Part shown: positions 8,133-16,273 of the stretch, one piece after another | Position numbering within the stretch: the stretch's first letter is position 1 | How the letters are laid out: each line of letters opens with the position of its first letter | Made by a program: the position numbers and the translations under genes | Source of the DNA: Herpetosiphon gulosus | GTDB lineage: Bacteria; Chloroflexota; Chloroflexia; Chloroflexales; Herpetosiphonaceae | Reading direction: 5' to 3' | Length of the DNA: 64,000 nucleotides | Assembly (NCBI RefSeq): GCF_039545135.1 | Contig: NZ_BAABRU010000017.1 | Coordinates: 1-64,000 of the forward strand | Notes under the pieces: model-generated | Databases searched by the model: none | The model's input: the letters and a program-made list of their open reading frames with translations, nothing else | What the model was told of the DNA's origin: nothing

Positions 8133-8881
8133 CACAGCATCACAATCACAATCACAATGATACAACTAACGGCTACCAGCCAAGGCCAATTGCGGCGTTG
8201 ATGGTATTCGGGCGAGGCTAAATACACTTGTTGGGCATGGGCAAAAACAGGCCGCGCATCAACTTGCAATAATTCACAATATTGCAGCAGCAAGGGCTTA
8301 ATTTGCTTAAGCGGAATTTGCATAAATGCGCCTTGTTCGATTGCCTGCAAATAATCCCAGCGAATGCCTGTACGCCGTTCGGCAGCATACAAACTAAGGC
8401 CGGCTTTTTGACGAGCTTCGCGCAACAACGCTGCGCCGCTAGGCGGGCGAGTTGGCTGTGGTTCAGCAGGCTCAACTGCCAAACTCGGCAACCGTGGAAC
8501 TGGCTCAAGCAAGGCTTGGCGTTGAATCAAGCGTTGCACGCGGGCAATTAATTGAGCCTGACTGAATGGCTTGGTCAAATAATCATCAGCACCTAAATTG
8601 AGACCACGCACCACATCATCGTCGCTGGCTTTGGCGGTGAGCATCAAAATCGGTACATTGCTTTCGGCCCGCAATTGTTGGCACAACTCCCAGCCGCTCA
8701 AATCAGGCAACATCACATCCAACAACACAATTTGGAAGCAATCGCTGGCCCATAAACGCAGCCCAGCCATGCCCGTGTTGGCAAGTATGGCTTGCCAACC
8801 AGCCTCGCGCAAATGCATCAGCAACAAACGCCCAATCGCTGGATCATCTTCGACGACTAAAATGTGGGTCGTGCCATTCAC
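8129..8881 (-). CDS. Response-regulator receiver fused to RodZ-like HTH and C-terminal membrane helix
   Basis: Residues 5-120 form a receiver domain (acidic pair Asp12-Asp13, phosphoacceptor Asp55, Thr82, Lys104). After a Pro-rich linker, residues about 148-205 match the HTH_25 fold found at the N-terminus of RodZ (ALLREARQKAGLSLYAAERR). Residues about 232-250 are one hydrophobic helix ending at the C-terminus, so the protein is tail-anchored with its domains in the cytoplasm. The start is a GTG at 8881 that overlaps the TGA of the HEAT gene by 4 bases (GTGA), preceded by AGGAG. The domain order is unlike ordinary DNA-binding regulators; MreB-like or envelope control is a guess. Confidence 0.82.
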   Translation of the reverse strand: MNGTTHILVVEDDPAIGRLLLMHLREAGWQAILANTGMAGLRLWASDCFQIVLLDVMLPDLSGWELCQQLRAESNVPILMLTAKASDDDVVRGLNLGADDYLTKPFSQAQLIARVQRLIQRQALLEPVPRLPSLAVEPAEPQPTRPPSGAALLREARQKAGLSLYAAERRTGIRWDYLQAIEQGAFMQIPLKQIKPLLLQYCELLQVDARPVFAHAQQVYLASPEYHQRRNWPWLVAVSCIIVIVIVMLW

Positions 8882-11800
8882 GCCGACTCCTGTAATAGCG
8901 GCAGATCGAGCAGGACTGCCAAGGCCCAAGCGCTACTAGCAGGATCGGCGCTTTCGGCTAATTGACTGAGGGTAAGCATGGTTGTTGGCTCGTTGCGCCA
9001 AGCTCGCAAGCCGTCGATCGCTCGCCGTCGTAAACTTAAGGGGGCGGTTTGATCAGCGGCTAAGGTTTCAACCTCAGCTAACACGGGCGTAAAACGAGCT
9101 TGACATAGACTGCTGAGGGCCAAGCTGCGAATAGCGAGCGCTTCACGATCATTGTGCAATAATTCGGCCAATTGCTGTAACGTAGCTTCATCGGCGGTTT
9201 CGGCCAACGCTTGAGCTACCCGCAAGCGCAAAGGCAAAGGGTTGTGAGGCCGCAAAAATTCCAAGGTATCGAGCGGGTTTTTTGCTGCTGCCAACAAAAT
9301 TTCCAGTGCTAACAAGCGCGTGCCAATCGAGCCTGTGGTCGCCAATTCGCGCACCAAACCAAGATGAATCGCGCCTTCAAGTTCTAACAATACGCGCAAG
9401 GCATGTAGCCGAATCCGTGTGCTTTTGCCGCCAGCTTGAGCTAAACGATTGAGCAAAGCAATCGCGGTGGGTTCTTGCAACAAACGCAAACCATCCATCG
9501 CGGGGATTGCCAAACTAGGGCTGTCGTGCTGAGCGTAGCGCAAAAACAGCGCAATCGATTCGCGATCGGCAACCCGACCCAAACAACGTAATGCTGCCGC
9601 TGCGACCTCCAAGGTTGGCCGAGGGTCGCGCAGAATCTGGCGCACCGTGTTCAGACTGGCCTCAGAAACAGGTGCAACCAAACAATCCATTGCGGCCACA
9701 TGCAAGGCTGGCTCAGCATGGTTCGATGTTAATAATGCTAACATCAAGCCTTCACTATGCGCCATGTGCAATTTATGAAAACTATGCACCGCATCGACCC
9801 GCAAACTCAACGGCGTATGATCATCAACGATCATGGTTTCGAGCAACGGCGCAAGATGGTTATCGCCACTCAGGGCGGTCAGCATGGCGCTACGGGTTTG
9901 CGGATCAAGCTGATTATTGATCAACATTTGGTGCAAACTGGGCTTGGCTTGGGCTTGTTGGCTCAGGGTATTGGCGGCAACCCAGCGCAATAACGGCTGG
10001 CCATTGCCAATTGTTTGGGCCAATTCATATTCGGCATCGCAATTGGCTAATTGCGCAGCAACCACAGGCGCAACCGTCAAACTATAGCGATCAGGATTGC
10101 CAGTCAGGGCTTCATACAGCACCGAACGGGCTGCCGAGCCGCCGATTGTGCTTAGAGCTTGGGCGGCAGCGGCCCGTACATTATGCACCTCGCGGGCGAC
10201 CAACTCGGCCAAACTGGTTGGCGGATCGGCGCTGGTGTTGCCAACCGCCAAGGCTTCGGCCCAACGCCATTGTAAGGCTGGCGAAAAGCTGGCAACTGGC
10301 CATTGAATTGGTGGCTCATGCAAATAACCCATTGGCAGCTCGTGTTGCCACGCTAGCTCCAATTGCTGGGGTAATTCACCAATTACAATTGTGCGTAAAG
10401 CCCAAATGCCACTCTCATCGCGGCGCGTGCCAAGGCCAACGATCGCTGCTAGCAAGGCTTGCAGATCATTGCGTTCGTTTTCAACAATACCTGCTAAAAC
10501 CGCCTGCGATTCATCATTTTTGAGCTTGGCAAGGGTGCTGATCGCCGCAGTTCGCACCATAAACGCCGATTGATCGCAAGCGAGGCCGAGCAAACGTTGC
10601 ATAAATAATGGCTGAGTTTGCGGATCGCTGCGATAAATAATCCCGCTACGCAGGGCATTGCCAAGTTGAGGTTGCTCAAGCAGCCGAATCAGCCGCTCAC
10701 TGGTTTCATTTTGACGTTGCATAATTGCTTGTGCTGCCTCTAAACGGGCAGCCAAGGGCAATTGTGAAGTAACTACTCGCAACAGCAAGGGATTCGCGCC
10801 GTTGCTTTCGAAGCGCAATAATTCGTGCAAGGCTTCATGACGAGCCGTCCAGTGCACATCATCGCCCAAGACCAAGCGCCCCAAAGCCCGAATGGCCAAA
10901 CTGGGCGTTGCCTGTAACAAGGCTTGGCGAGCCGCCGCTCGTAAGGGCGCACTCGCCGCAGTACAGGCGTTCAACAAGGCTGGGGCGGTACGCTCAGTGG
11001 CACAACCCTGGAGCGCCAGCGAAGCATGCAAATGTACAATCTGATCAAGCTGATGATCATCGAGCAAGGCACTGGCGGTTGCCACGACGAAACGTGCCCC
11101 ATTTGGCTCGCAATGCAGATAGAAAATCATGCGGCCTGCGTGCAGTTGCTCTTGCAAGTGGCAACGCCCAGCATGACTATTTTGAGCCAGTAAATAATTG
11201 ACCAATAACTGGCTCCAGTCGTCGTGCTGGCGTTGAGCCAAGCTGATTAAGCGTGGGGTTAATTGAGTGTCGTGCATGGCAAAAAGTTGTTGGGCGGCAC
11301 TTTGGCGCGTGTTATAGCTGAGGCGGCTATCGCTCAACATATCCAATAAATAGTCGAGCGCCAAATGGCTGGGCAAACTGCGCACAACTTGCAAAGCCCA
11401 AGCCTCGCCCTCAGAGCCATTGCTCAGTTGCTCGGCAATTGTGGCGCTAACCACGCTTTCCATGCTTTCCAGCAAATGCCAAATCTGCTCGGTATAGGCT
11501 GGCTCATGGCGGGCTACATGCACCAAGGCTCGAATAATTGCGGCGCTCCAGCCAGCAATCGGCACATGATGTTCACGCAAACAGCGCCCAAGCAGCAGCA
11601 CCCGTTGGCTGGTTAGCGGTCGATTACCACGAATGGCATTGTAGAGTGGGGCGGGGTCGGCCAACAAACCCGCCGTCAAAGGCAATAATTCATGCCATAG
11701 TGGGTTATCCAAGTCGAAATCGTGCCAAGCATGATGCGCCGCCAAATGCAGGGCTGCGCAAAACAGGGCAAATAATGGTGATCGAAAGCGTACCAACCCG

Positions 11801-12762
11801 CGCTGATCAACCTGCACTAAGCCATTCAGGGCTACTAAACTTGGTTGCAACCAATAAACTGCTTTGATCTGTTCGCCTTGGAGCCAAGCATAACCCAATC
11901 CAGCCAAAGCTGTACGTACCTTGGGCAAATCGGCTCCGGCGATTGGGCGCAAAGCGCGATCAACGGCGGCGGCGTACATGCGCACGCGATTGGCCGAAAA
12001 GCCATGGGTTGGGTAGGTCGCGGCCAAAATTGCTACATCGGCAAAGCGCTCAGCCACCAAACGCCCGCGACCATCATTTAAGAGTGGTGGTAGTAATAAT
12101 GCTGGCTCTTCATTGGGCAATAATTGGCGCAACCATTGCTCCAAAATCGTGGCATCGGGTGCTTGCACTTGCCAAGTGGCCCAGCCAGCCCAGTTTGGGT
12201 TGGTGGCATGGTCGGTGGCAACGGCGGCCAATGCTGGATAGCGCTCAGTCAAATCAAACAACCAATTGCGCCAATGCTCGGCAATATGCGGCTGCGCTTC
12301 CTCAAGATCATCGAGTAGCAACATCCATTTGCCCGCCGCCAAGCCGCGCTCGATGCCCATACGATCGTGGGCAAAGCCAGCTTCGGCCAAGGTGCGAGCC
12401 AGCGTTGCATCGGGCGATTCGGTAGCACTGGGCACATGCAGCAAAATGGGAAACAAGCCAGGCAAGCGTTCTTGGGTGGCGCACCATTGCAAGAGCATAT
12501 TGATTAAAACAAACGAACGCCCGCTGCCCAAGCCACCCACCAAACGAATCCGTTGATTGAGTTGGAGGGCTTGCCAAAGGTTGGCTTGTTGACCATTGGC
12601 GGGAATGGGACTCAGTTGCAGCACCAAACTACCGATGGTTGGCAACACCCGCGCAGGAAAACGCTCGGCCCAACGCGCCTGCACATACCGCGCATAACTA
12701 CGCTGGCGTTGCGCACGCCGTAGCCGAGGTAACAACAATCGATCAAATGGTGCAATCGCCAT
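8878..12762 (-). CDS. NACHT-like NTPase with C-terminal HEAT-repeat array
   Basis: This 1294-residue protein has an N-terminal P-loop NTPase module: Walker A-like GGLGSGRS at residues 76-83 and Walker B LLLDDLEEA at 148-156, then a segment like NACHT/STAND proteins. From about residue 430 to the end it is a long run of HEAT-like helical repeats. The usual Walker A lysine is Arg82, which may weaken nucleotide hydrolysis. AAGGAG precedes the ATG at 12762. It is coupled by a 4-base overlap to the REC-HTH-TM gene, implying joint function in signalling. A defence role is possible for STAND proteins but not shown. Confidence 0.78.
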   Translation of the reverse strand: MAIAPFDRLLLPRLRRAQRQRSYARYVQARWAERFPARVLPTIGSLVLQLSPIPANGQQANLWQALQLNQRIRLVGGLGSGRSFVLINMLLQWCATQERLPGLFPILLHVPSATESPDATLARTLAEAGFAHDRMGIERGLAAGKWMLLLDDLEEAQPHIAEHWRNWLFDLTERYPALAAVATDHATNPNWAGWATWQVQAPDATILEQWLRQLLPNEEPALLLPPLLNDGRGRLVAERFADVAILAATYPTHGFSANRVRMYAAAVDRALRPIAGADLPKVRTALAGLGYAWLQGEQIKAVYWLQPSLVALNGLVQVDQRGLVRFRSPLFALFCAALHLAAHHAWHDFDLDNPLWHELLPLTAGLLADPAPLYNAIRGNRPLTSQRVLLLGRCLREHHVPIAGWSAAIIRALVHVARHEPAYTEQIWHLLESMESVVSATIAEQLSNGSEGEAWALQVVRSLPSHLALDYLLDMLSDSRLSYNTRQSAAQQLFAMHDTQLTPRLISLAQRQHDDWSQLLVNYLLAQNSHAGRCHLQEQLHAGRMIFYLHCEPNGARFVVATASALLDDHQLDQIVHLHASLALQGCATERTAPALLNACTAASAPLRAAARQALLQATPSLAIRALGRLVLGDDVHWTARHEALHELLRFESNGANPLLLRVVTSQLPLAARLEAAQAIMQRQNETSERLIRLLEQPQLGNALRSGIIYRSDPQTQPLFMQRLLGLACDQSAFMVRTAAISTLAKLKNDESQAVLAGIVENERNDLQALLAAIVGLGTRRDESGIWALRTIVIGELPQQLELAWQHELPMGYLHEPPIQWPVASFSPALQWRWAEALAVGNTSADPPTSLAELVAREVHNVRAAAAQALSTIGGSAARSVLYEALTGNPDRYSLTVAPVVAAQLANCDAEYELAQTIGNGQPLLRWVAANTLSQQAQAKPSLHQMLINNQLDPQTRSAMLTALSGDNHLAPLLETMIVDDHTPLSLRVDAVHSFHKLHMAHSEGLMLALLTSNHAEPALHVAAMDCLVAPVSEASLNTVRQILRDPRPTLEVAAAALRCLGRVADRESIALFLRYAQHDSPSLAIPAMDGLRLLQEPTAIALLNRLAQAGGKSTRIRLHALRVLLELEGAIHLGLVRELATTGSIGTRLLALEILLAAAKNPLDTLEFLRPHNPLPLRLRVAQALAETADEATLQQLAELLHNDREALAIRSLALSSLCQARFTPVLAEVETLAADQTAPLSLRRRAIDGLRAWRNEPTTMLTLSQLAESADPASSAWALAVLLDLPLLQESA

Positions 12763-12932
12763 AACATGCCACTCCTTGCTTGGATAGTTCTAGGGTACTC
12801 GTTTGGAGCGGCTGGCTCAATTAATATAAATTACAGTTCGGTGACACTCGGCCATTTAAGCCCATTTTTTAGGTCTTGCGATCTTGTCAAAGCCTGTAGC
12901 CTCGGCGCACAATAACAGCGGAGGTTTTGACA

Positions 12933-13832
12933 ATGCTACGTCTTTTTTCAGCGATCCAACTTGGCTCACTCGGATTAACCAATCGCTTGGTCGCCACGCC
13001 TAGCCCAAGTCGGTTTAATCATGGCGGTGGTTTTCTCAATCGCAGTTTGATTGTCGAATACGGGCGATGGAGTAGCTATGGCATTGGCCTGATTGTCAGC
13101 GAGCCGGTGTTGGTGCAAGCAAACTCAAATTTGCCGCGCCCAGCCTTGAGTGCCGATGCCCATATTCAAGTCTTTCGCAATTTAAACCAGTGCTTGCGAG
13201 AATATCAGAGCCATTGCTTGCCCTTATTGAGTTTGCTCAGCCAACCAGAAATCCAACTGCAACCGAGCAATTGGCCCAATTTACGTGAGCAGATGCTGCT
13301 GGCGGCATGGCGAGCCTACGCGGCTGGCTGCCCAGGGATCGTGATCGATGCCAATGCTGGCTCGCTTTTTCATCAGATGCGGATTAGCAAACAAGTGCCG
13401 CCAACCTCGCGCAGCCAATTGTTGCTTGAAAGCATCGAGGCGATTCGCGGCTGGCTTGGGCGACAGTTTGTGGTTGGGGTGCGTTTGGTGGTCGATGATT
13501 TAGTGCCCGATGGCGTGAGTTTGCAAGAAAGCCGCGTGTTGGCGCACGAATTGGTGGCCGCCGGAGTTGATTTACTCGATTTGGTGGTTGGGCGCTCGGT
13601 TGCGCCAATTGCTCAATTTCCTGGCTGGCAAATACCCTTGGTGGCCGGTATTCGCAGCATTGTGGATGTACCATTGATTGCCCATGGCATGCTGGGTGAC
13701 CCGTGGATTGCCGAGGAAATGTTGCGCGAAGGCTGTGCTGATTTGGTGGGGCTTGAAGCAGCGATTTCGGCCACACCACATTGGCCAATCTGGGCCCGCC
13801 AACAACTTGAGCGCGAAGCTGAGGCAGCATGA
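12933..13832 (+). CDS. OYE-like (NADH:flavin oxidoreductase) TIM-barrel protein, probably divergent
   Basis: The N-terminus (LFSAIQLGSLGLTNRLV) is typical of Old Yellow Enzyme family flavoproteins, and barrel strands follow to VPLIAHGMLGDPWIAEEML. The protein is short at 299 residues against about 340-370 for the family. At the substrate-binding site, where the family has H-A-A-H/N-G, this protein has DANAG (residues 139-143), so the hydrogen-bonding histidine is gone. It may have lost ene-reductase activity or use another substrate. The start ATG at 12933 has GGAGG eight bases upstream. It precedes a CheY-like gene. Confidence 0.65.
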   Translation: MLRLFSAIQLGSLGLTNRLVATPSPSRFNHGGGFLNRSLIVEYGRWSSYGIGLIVSEPVLVQANSNLPRPALSADAHIQVFRNLNQCLREYQSHCLPLLSLLSQPEIQLQPSNWPNLREQMLLAAWRAYAAGCPGIVIDANAGSLFHQMRISKQVPPTSRSQLLLESIEAIRGWLGRQFVVGVRLVVDDLVPDGVSLQESRVLAHELVAAGVDLLDLVVGRSVAPIAQFPGWQIPLVAGIRSIVDVPLIAHGMLGDPWIAEEMLREGCADLVGLEAAISATPHWPIWARQQLEREAEAA

Positions 13833-13855
13833 CGAGTGCCAGCCTGCGTCATGGT

Positions 13856-13861
13856 ATAATA
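13856..13861 (+). promoter_or_regulatory. -10 promoter element (TATAAT)
   Basis: A consensus TATAAT lies 35 bases before the ATG of the CheY-like gene. No good -35 box is seen, but the consensus -10 suggests the regulator has its own promoter. Confidence 0.5.
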
Positions 13862-13895
13862 GCCCAACCATGGCGCTGAAAGAAGGATCGAAGAT

Positions 13896-14261
13896 ATGGC
13901 AAAAACAATCTTCATCATGGACGATGATCTCGCACTCCAGATGGTGATGGAGATCGCCCTGCGCGAGGTTGGCTATGAAGTCGTGCTGGCGAATAATGGG
14001 GTCGAGGGCATTGCCCAACTTGAAACCCTAAAACCTGATCTGATTATTTCAGATATTATGATGCCCGAGATGGATGGGGTTGAGGCATTCAATCAAATTC
14101 GCGAGCGGATACAGGATGAAGGCATTCCTATGGTGATCGTAACGGCGCTTAATCGTAAGCCATGGTTCAGCGACCTTGAAGAAGAAGGCGCTGTTATTTT
14201 ACAAAAGCCGTTCGAGGTCGATACATTCATCGACTTGATCAACACTATGGTGAGTGATTAG
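13896..14261 (+). CDS. Single-domain response regulator (CheY-like)
   Basis: The 121 residues are just a receiver domain: acidic residues 9-11 (DDD), phosphoacceptor Asp53 in ISDIMMPEMDG, the Thr after VIV, and the Lys-Pro-Phe near residue 104. No output domain exists, so it must act by docking to another protein. GAAGGA lies upstream of the ATG at 13896. It has its own -10 box and a strong terminator, so it is probably a one-gene transcript. Its kinase is not apparent nearby. Confidence 0.93.
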   Translation: MAKTIFIMDDDLALQMVMEIALREVGYEVVLANNGVEGIAQLETLKPDLIISDIMMPEMDGVEAFNQIRERIQDEGIPMVIVTALNRKPWFSDLEEEGAVILQKPFEVDTFIDLINTMVSD

Positions 14262-14344
14262 TGTTCTTTTTGCGCCGACCAATGCGACCATGCTCGTCGC
14301 GATGGTCTCGTTTTTCGTTGTAATTTCGGCATTCTGCTGCTATT

Positions 14345-14377
14345 CCCCTTGTGGTCGAGCCGACCCAAGGGGCTTTT
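14345..14377 (+). terminator. Rho-independent terminator of the CheY-like gene
   Basis: CCCCTTG and GGTCG pair with CGACC and CAAGGGG around an AGC loop, with one bulged T. CTTTTGCT follows. A second hairpin (GGGGCTTTT with AAAAGCCCC) overlaps its 3' side. Confidence 0.7.
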
Positions 14378-14503
14378 GCTGCCCCAAAAAGCCCCAATTG
14401 GCGAAATTGCTCGTTTTCTCATCCAAAATTCTTTTGATTTTTGGCGCTGAATATGATAGCGTAGCAAGCGACGAACAACCAACCGCCCTATGGAGGCTTT
14501 GCG

Positions 14504-15262
14504 ATGAGTGATCGCCCAAATGAAGATAAGAAATTGCACGACCCAAAAGCAACTGTGCAGTTAACCGCTGACGATTTGGCCGCCATGCGGGCCGAATTGC
14601 AACAAGAAAAAGATAAAGCGAATCAATTTGCAACTGCCCGTTTGAGCGAGGCTGATATCGCTTCTGCTACCAATAAGAAGTTGGAAAATCCTTATGCCAC
14701 GGTGCAATTGAACCCTGAGGAGATGGCTGCACTACGCGCCGAAGCCCAACGGGTTAAGGCTGAAGCTCAGGCTGCCCAAGCGGCCCAAGCTGCACCAGCT
14801 GCTGCACCAGCACCAGATAATATTAGCTCAATGCGCGGCGGGGCGGTTGCTAACACGCCACCAGTGCCTGCAGCACCCCAGTCGTTCCCTGATCAAACGG
14901 TGATTATGAGTCCAGGCCAAGCACGGGCACAATATGCCAATGCCCCGGTTGATCAATCATATGCGCCGCCCGCTCAGCAACAGCAATACGCGCCACCACA
15001 GCAACAACAATATGCGCCGCCACAGCAACAATACGCGCCACCAGCACAGCAGCAATATGCACCGCCACAGCAACCAGGCTATGGCCAGAATTACCAAAAT
15101 GTGCAGCAAACCTATAATCCACCGGCGCAAACTGGCTTTCCAGCGCCGCCAGCAGCGCTCAATACCAATGAGAACTTCTTTCAAAAGTATGGGGTATATT
15201 TGCTGATTGGGTTTGGGGTAACATTAATCGTCGCAGCAATTTTGTTATTAGTCATTGGCTAA
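14504..15262 (+). CDS. Pro/Gln-rich protein with duplicated ATVQL motif and C-terminal membrane helix
   Basis: No known family is recognised. The 252 residues begin with two similar helical units: KATVQLTADDLAAMRAEL (about residues 14-31) and YATVQLNPEEMAALRAEA (about 64-81). An Ala-rich stretch and a Tyr/Ala/Pro/Gln repeat region (QQYAPPQQQ-type) follow, then a single membrane helix at about 226-250, predicting a tail-anchored cytoplasmic protein. The start ATG has GGAGG eight bases upstream. Each T in ATVQL is a conceivable phosphorylation site for a Thr kinase/FHA system, but this is speculation. Confidence 0.75.
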   Translation: MSDRPNEDKKLHDPKATVQLTADDLAAMRAELQQEKDKANQFATARLSEADIASATNKKLENPYATVQLNPEEMAALRAEAQRVKAEAQAAQAAQAAPAAAPAPDNISSMRGGAVANTPPVPAAPQSFPDQTVIMSPGQARAQYANAPVDQSYAPPAQQQQYAPPQQQQYAPPQQQYAPPAQQQYAPPQQPGYGQNYQNVQQTYNPPAQTGFPAPPAALNTNENFFQKYGVYLLIGFGVTLIVAAILLLVIG

Positions 15263-15270
15263 TTGTTGGG

Positions 15271-15300
15271 AGCGAGCAGTAGCCTACTGCTCGCTTTTTT
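15271..15300 (+). terminator. Rho-independent terminator
   Basis: An 11-bp stem (AGCGAGCAGTA with TACTGCTCGCT), a 3-base loop and a T-run end the Pro/Gln-rich gene. Confidence 0.9.
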
Positions 15301-15309
15301 AGGGTTTGC

Positions 15310-16065
15310 ATGATTGAGCTTTTGCAGACGATTGAGGCTAGTGTGCAGCAGGTCGCTGCCGAAGCCTGTAACTTAATTCAAGTTCCGCCATTTGTGGCCA
15401 TGCTTCACCCCGATGATCCTGCGCCATGGTTCAACTATGCGATGCCGATGGCTGGCTTGGAGACGGCTGCCGCCAATTTACCAGCCTTGCGCCAAGTTTT
15501 TCACGCCCAACAACGCCAACTACGCTTTGAATGGACTCGTGAGTTATGGCCAGAGTTGGAAGCGATTTTGCGTGATGCTGGAATCAAGGTCGATCATGTT
15601 AATCCCCAGATGATTTGTCTGCTTGAGCAATTCAAGCCCTACCATAACCCCGCTGTTAGCTTGCGGATGCTGACAACTGCCGATGACTTGGCCAACTATC
15701 GCCAAGTAACGCGGCTGGGTTTTGGCGATTATTCAGCGATTAGCCAAGCCGATGTTGATAGTTTGCACAATGCTTTGACTGATGGTTGGCGCTATGCCAT
15801 GGCCACAATCGAGGGCGAATTAGCGGCGGTCGGCGGCTATAAACCAACCAGTCTTGGTGTCGTCGAATTAGTGGCGATTGCGACTCTGCCTGTTTGGCGG
15901 CGACGTGGAGCAGCCGCAAGCCTGACCAGTTTTTTGGTGGCTGATCATTTTGCCAATGCTGGCAAATCGGCATTTTTATTTGCCGCCGATTCAATTGCCC
16001 AAGCGACCTATGCCAAAATTGGCTTTCAACAGATTGCCACTCACTTGGCAGCAACCGAGGAGTAA
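15310..16065 (+). CDS. GNAT-family N-acetyltransferase
   Basis: The 251-residue protein has a variable N-terminal half and a C-terminal GNAT fold. The acetyl-CoA-binding region is seen as VELVAIATLPVWRRRGAAAS (the Q/R-x-x-G-x-A signature), followed by a helix and the final strand motif ATYAKIGFQQI. Such enzymes transfer an acetyl group to an amine; the substrate cannot be told. The ATG at 15310 follows AGGG and lies 10 bases after a terminator, so its promoter must overlap the preceding gene or the terminator leaks. Confidence 0.85.
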   Translation: MIELLQTIEASVQQVAAEACNLIQVPPFVAMLHPDDPAPWFNYAMPMAGLETAAANLPALRQVFHAQQRQLRFEWTRELWPELEAILRDAGIKVDHVNPQMICLLEQFKPYHNPAVSLRMLTTADDLANYRQVTRLGFGDYSAISQADVDSLHNALTDGWRYAMATIEGELAAVGGYKPTSLGVVELVAIATLPVWRRRGAAASLTSFLVADHFANAGKSAFLFAADSIAQATYAKIGFQQIATHLAATEE

Positions 16066-16115
16066 GCCTTACAGAGCTAATGATAGCTTATCGTATTTGC
16101 TGGGTCTTGTTTGTG

Positions 16116-16226
16116 CCCTCACCCCCTAGCCCCCTCTCCCGCACGCGAGGCGAGGGGGAACCACCGTATCATGTCCATTGGAACGCCCCTCGCCCACCGC
16201 AGTGGGAGAGGGGTCAGGGGTGAGGG
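16116..16226. repeat. Dispersed inverted-repeat element, family A (complete copy)
   Basis: The left arm starts CCCTCACCCCCTAGCCCC and the right arm ends in GGGAGAGGGGTCAGGGGTG followed by AGGG; the arms are imperfect inverted repeats around a 40-60 base centre. Related copies occur at 31657-31749 and 45774-45837. It has no gene and looks like a REP/MITE-type element. Confidence 0.75.
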
Positions 16227-16273
16227 TATGCTGGCGGGTTTTAAAACCTACCCCTGTAAAGAGGAGTAAACTC

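Noticed and set aside
10011-10523. 170-codon forward frame inside the HEAT-repeat gene
   Set aside because: Shadow of the long reverse gene; no start signal or recognisable domain.
16178-16273. N-terminal extension of the M1 peptidase frame
   Set aside because: It translates the family A repeat; the ATG at 16274 has a ribosome binding site and a lipoprotein signal.
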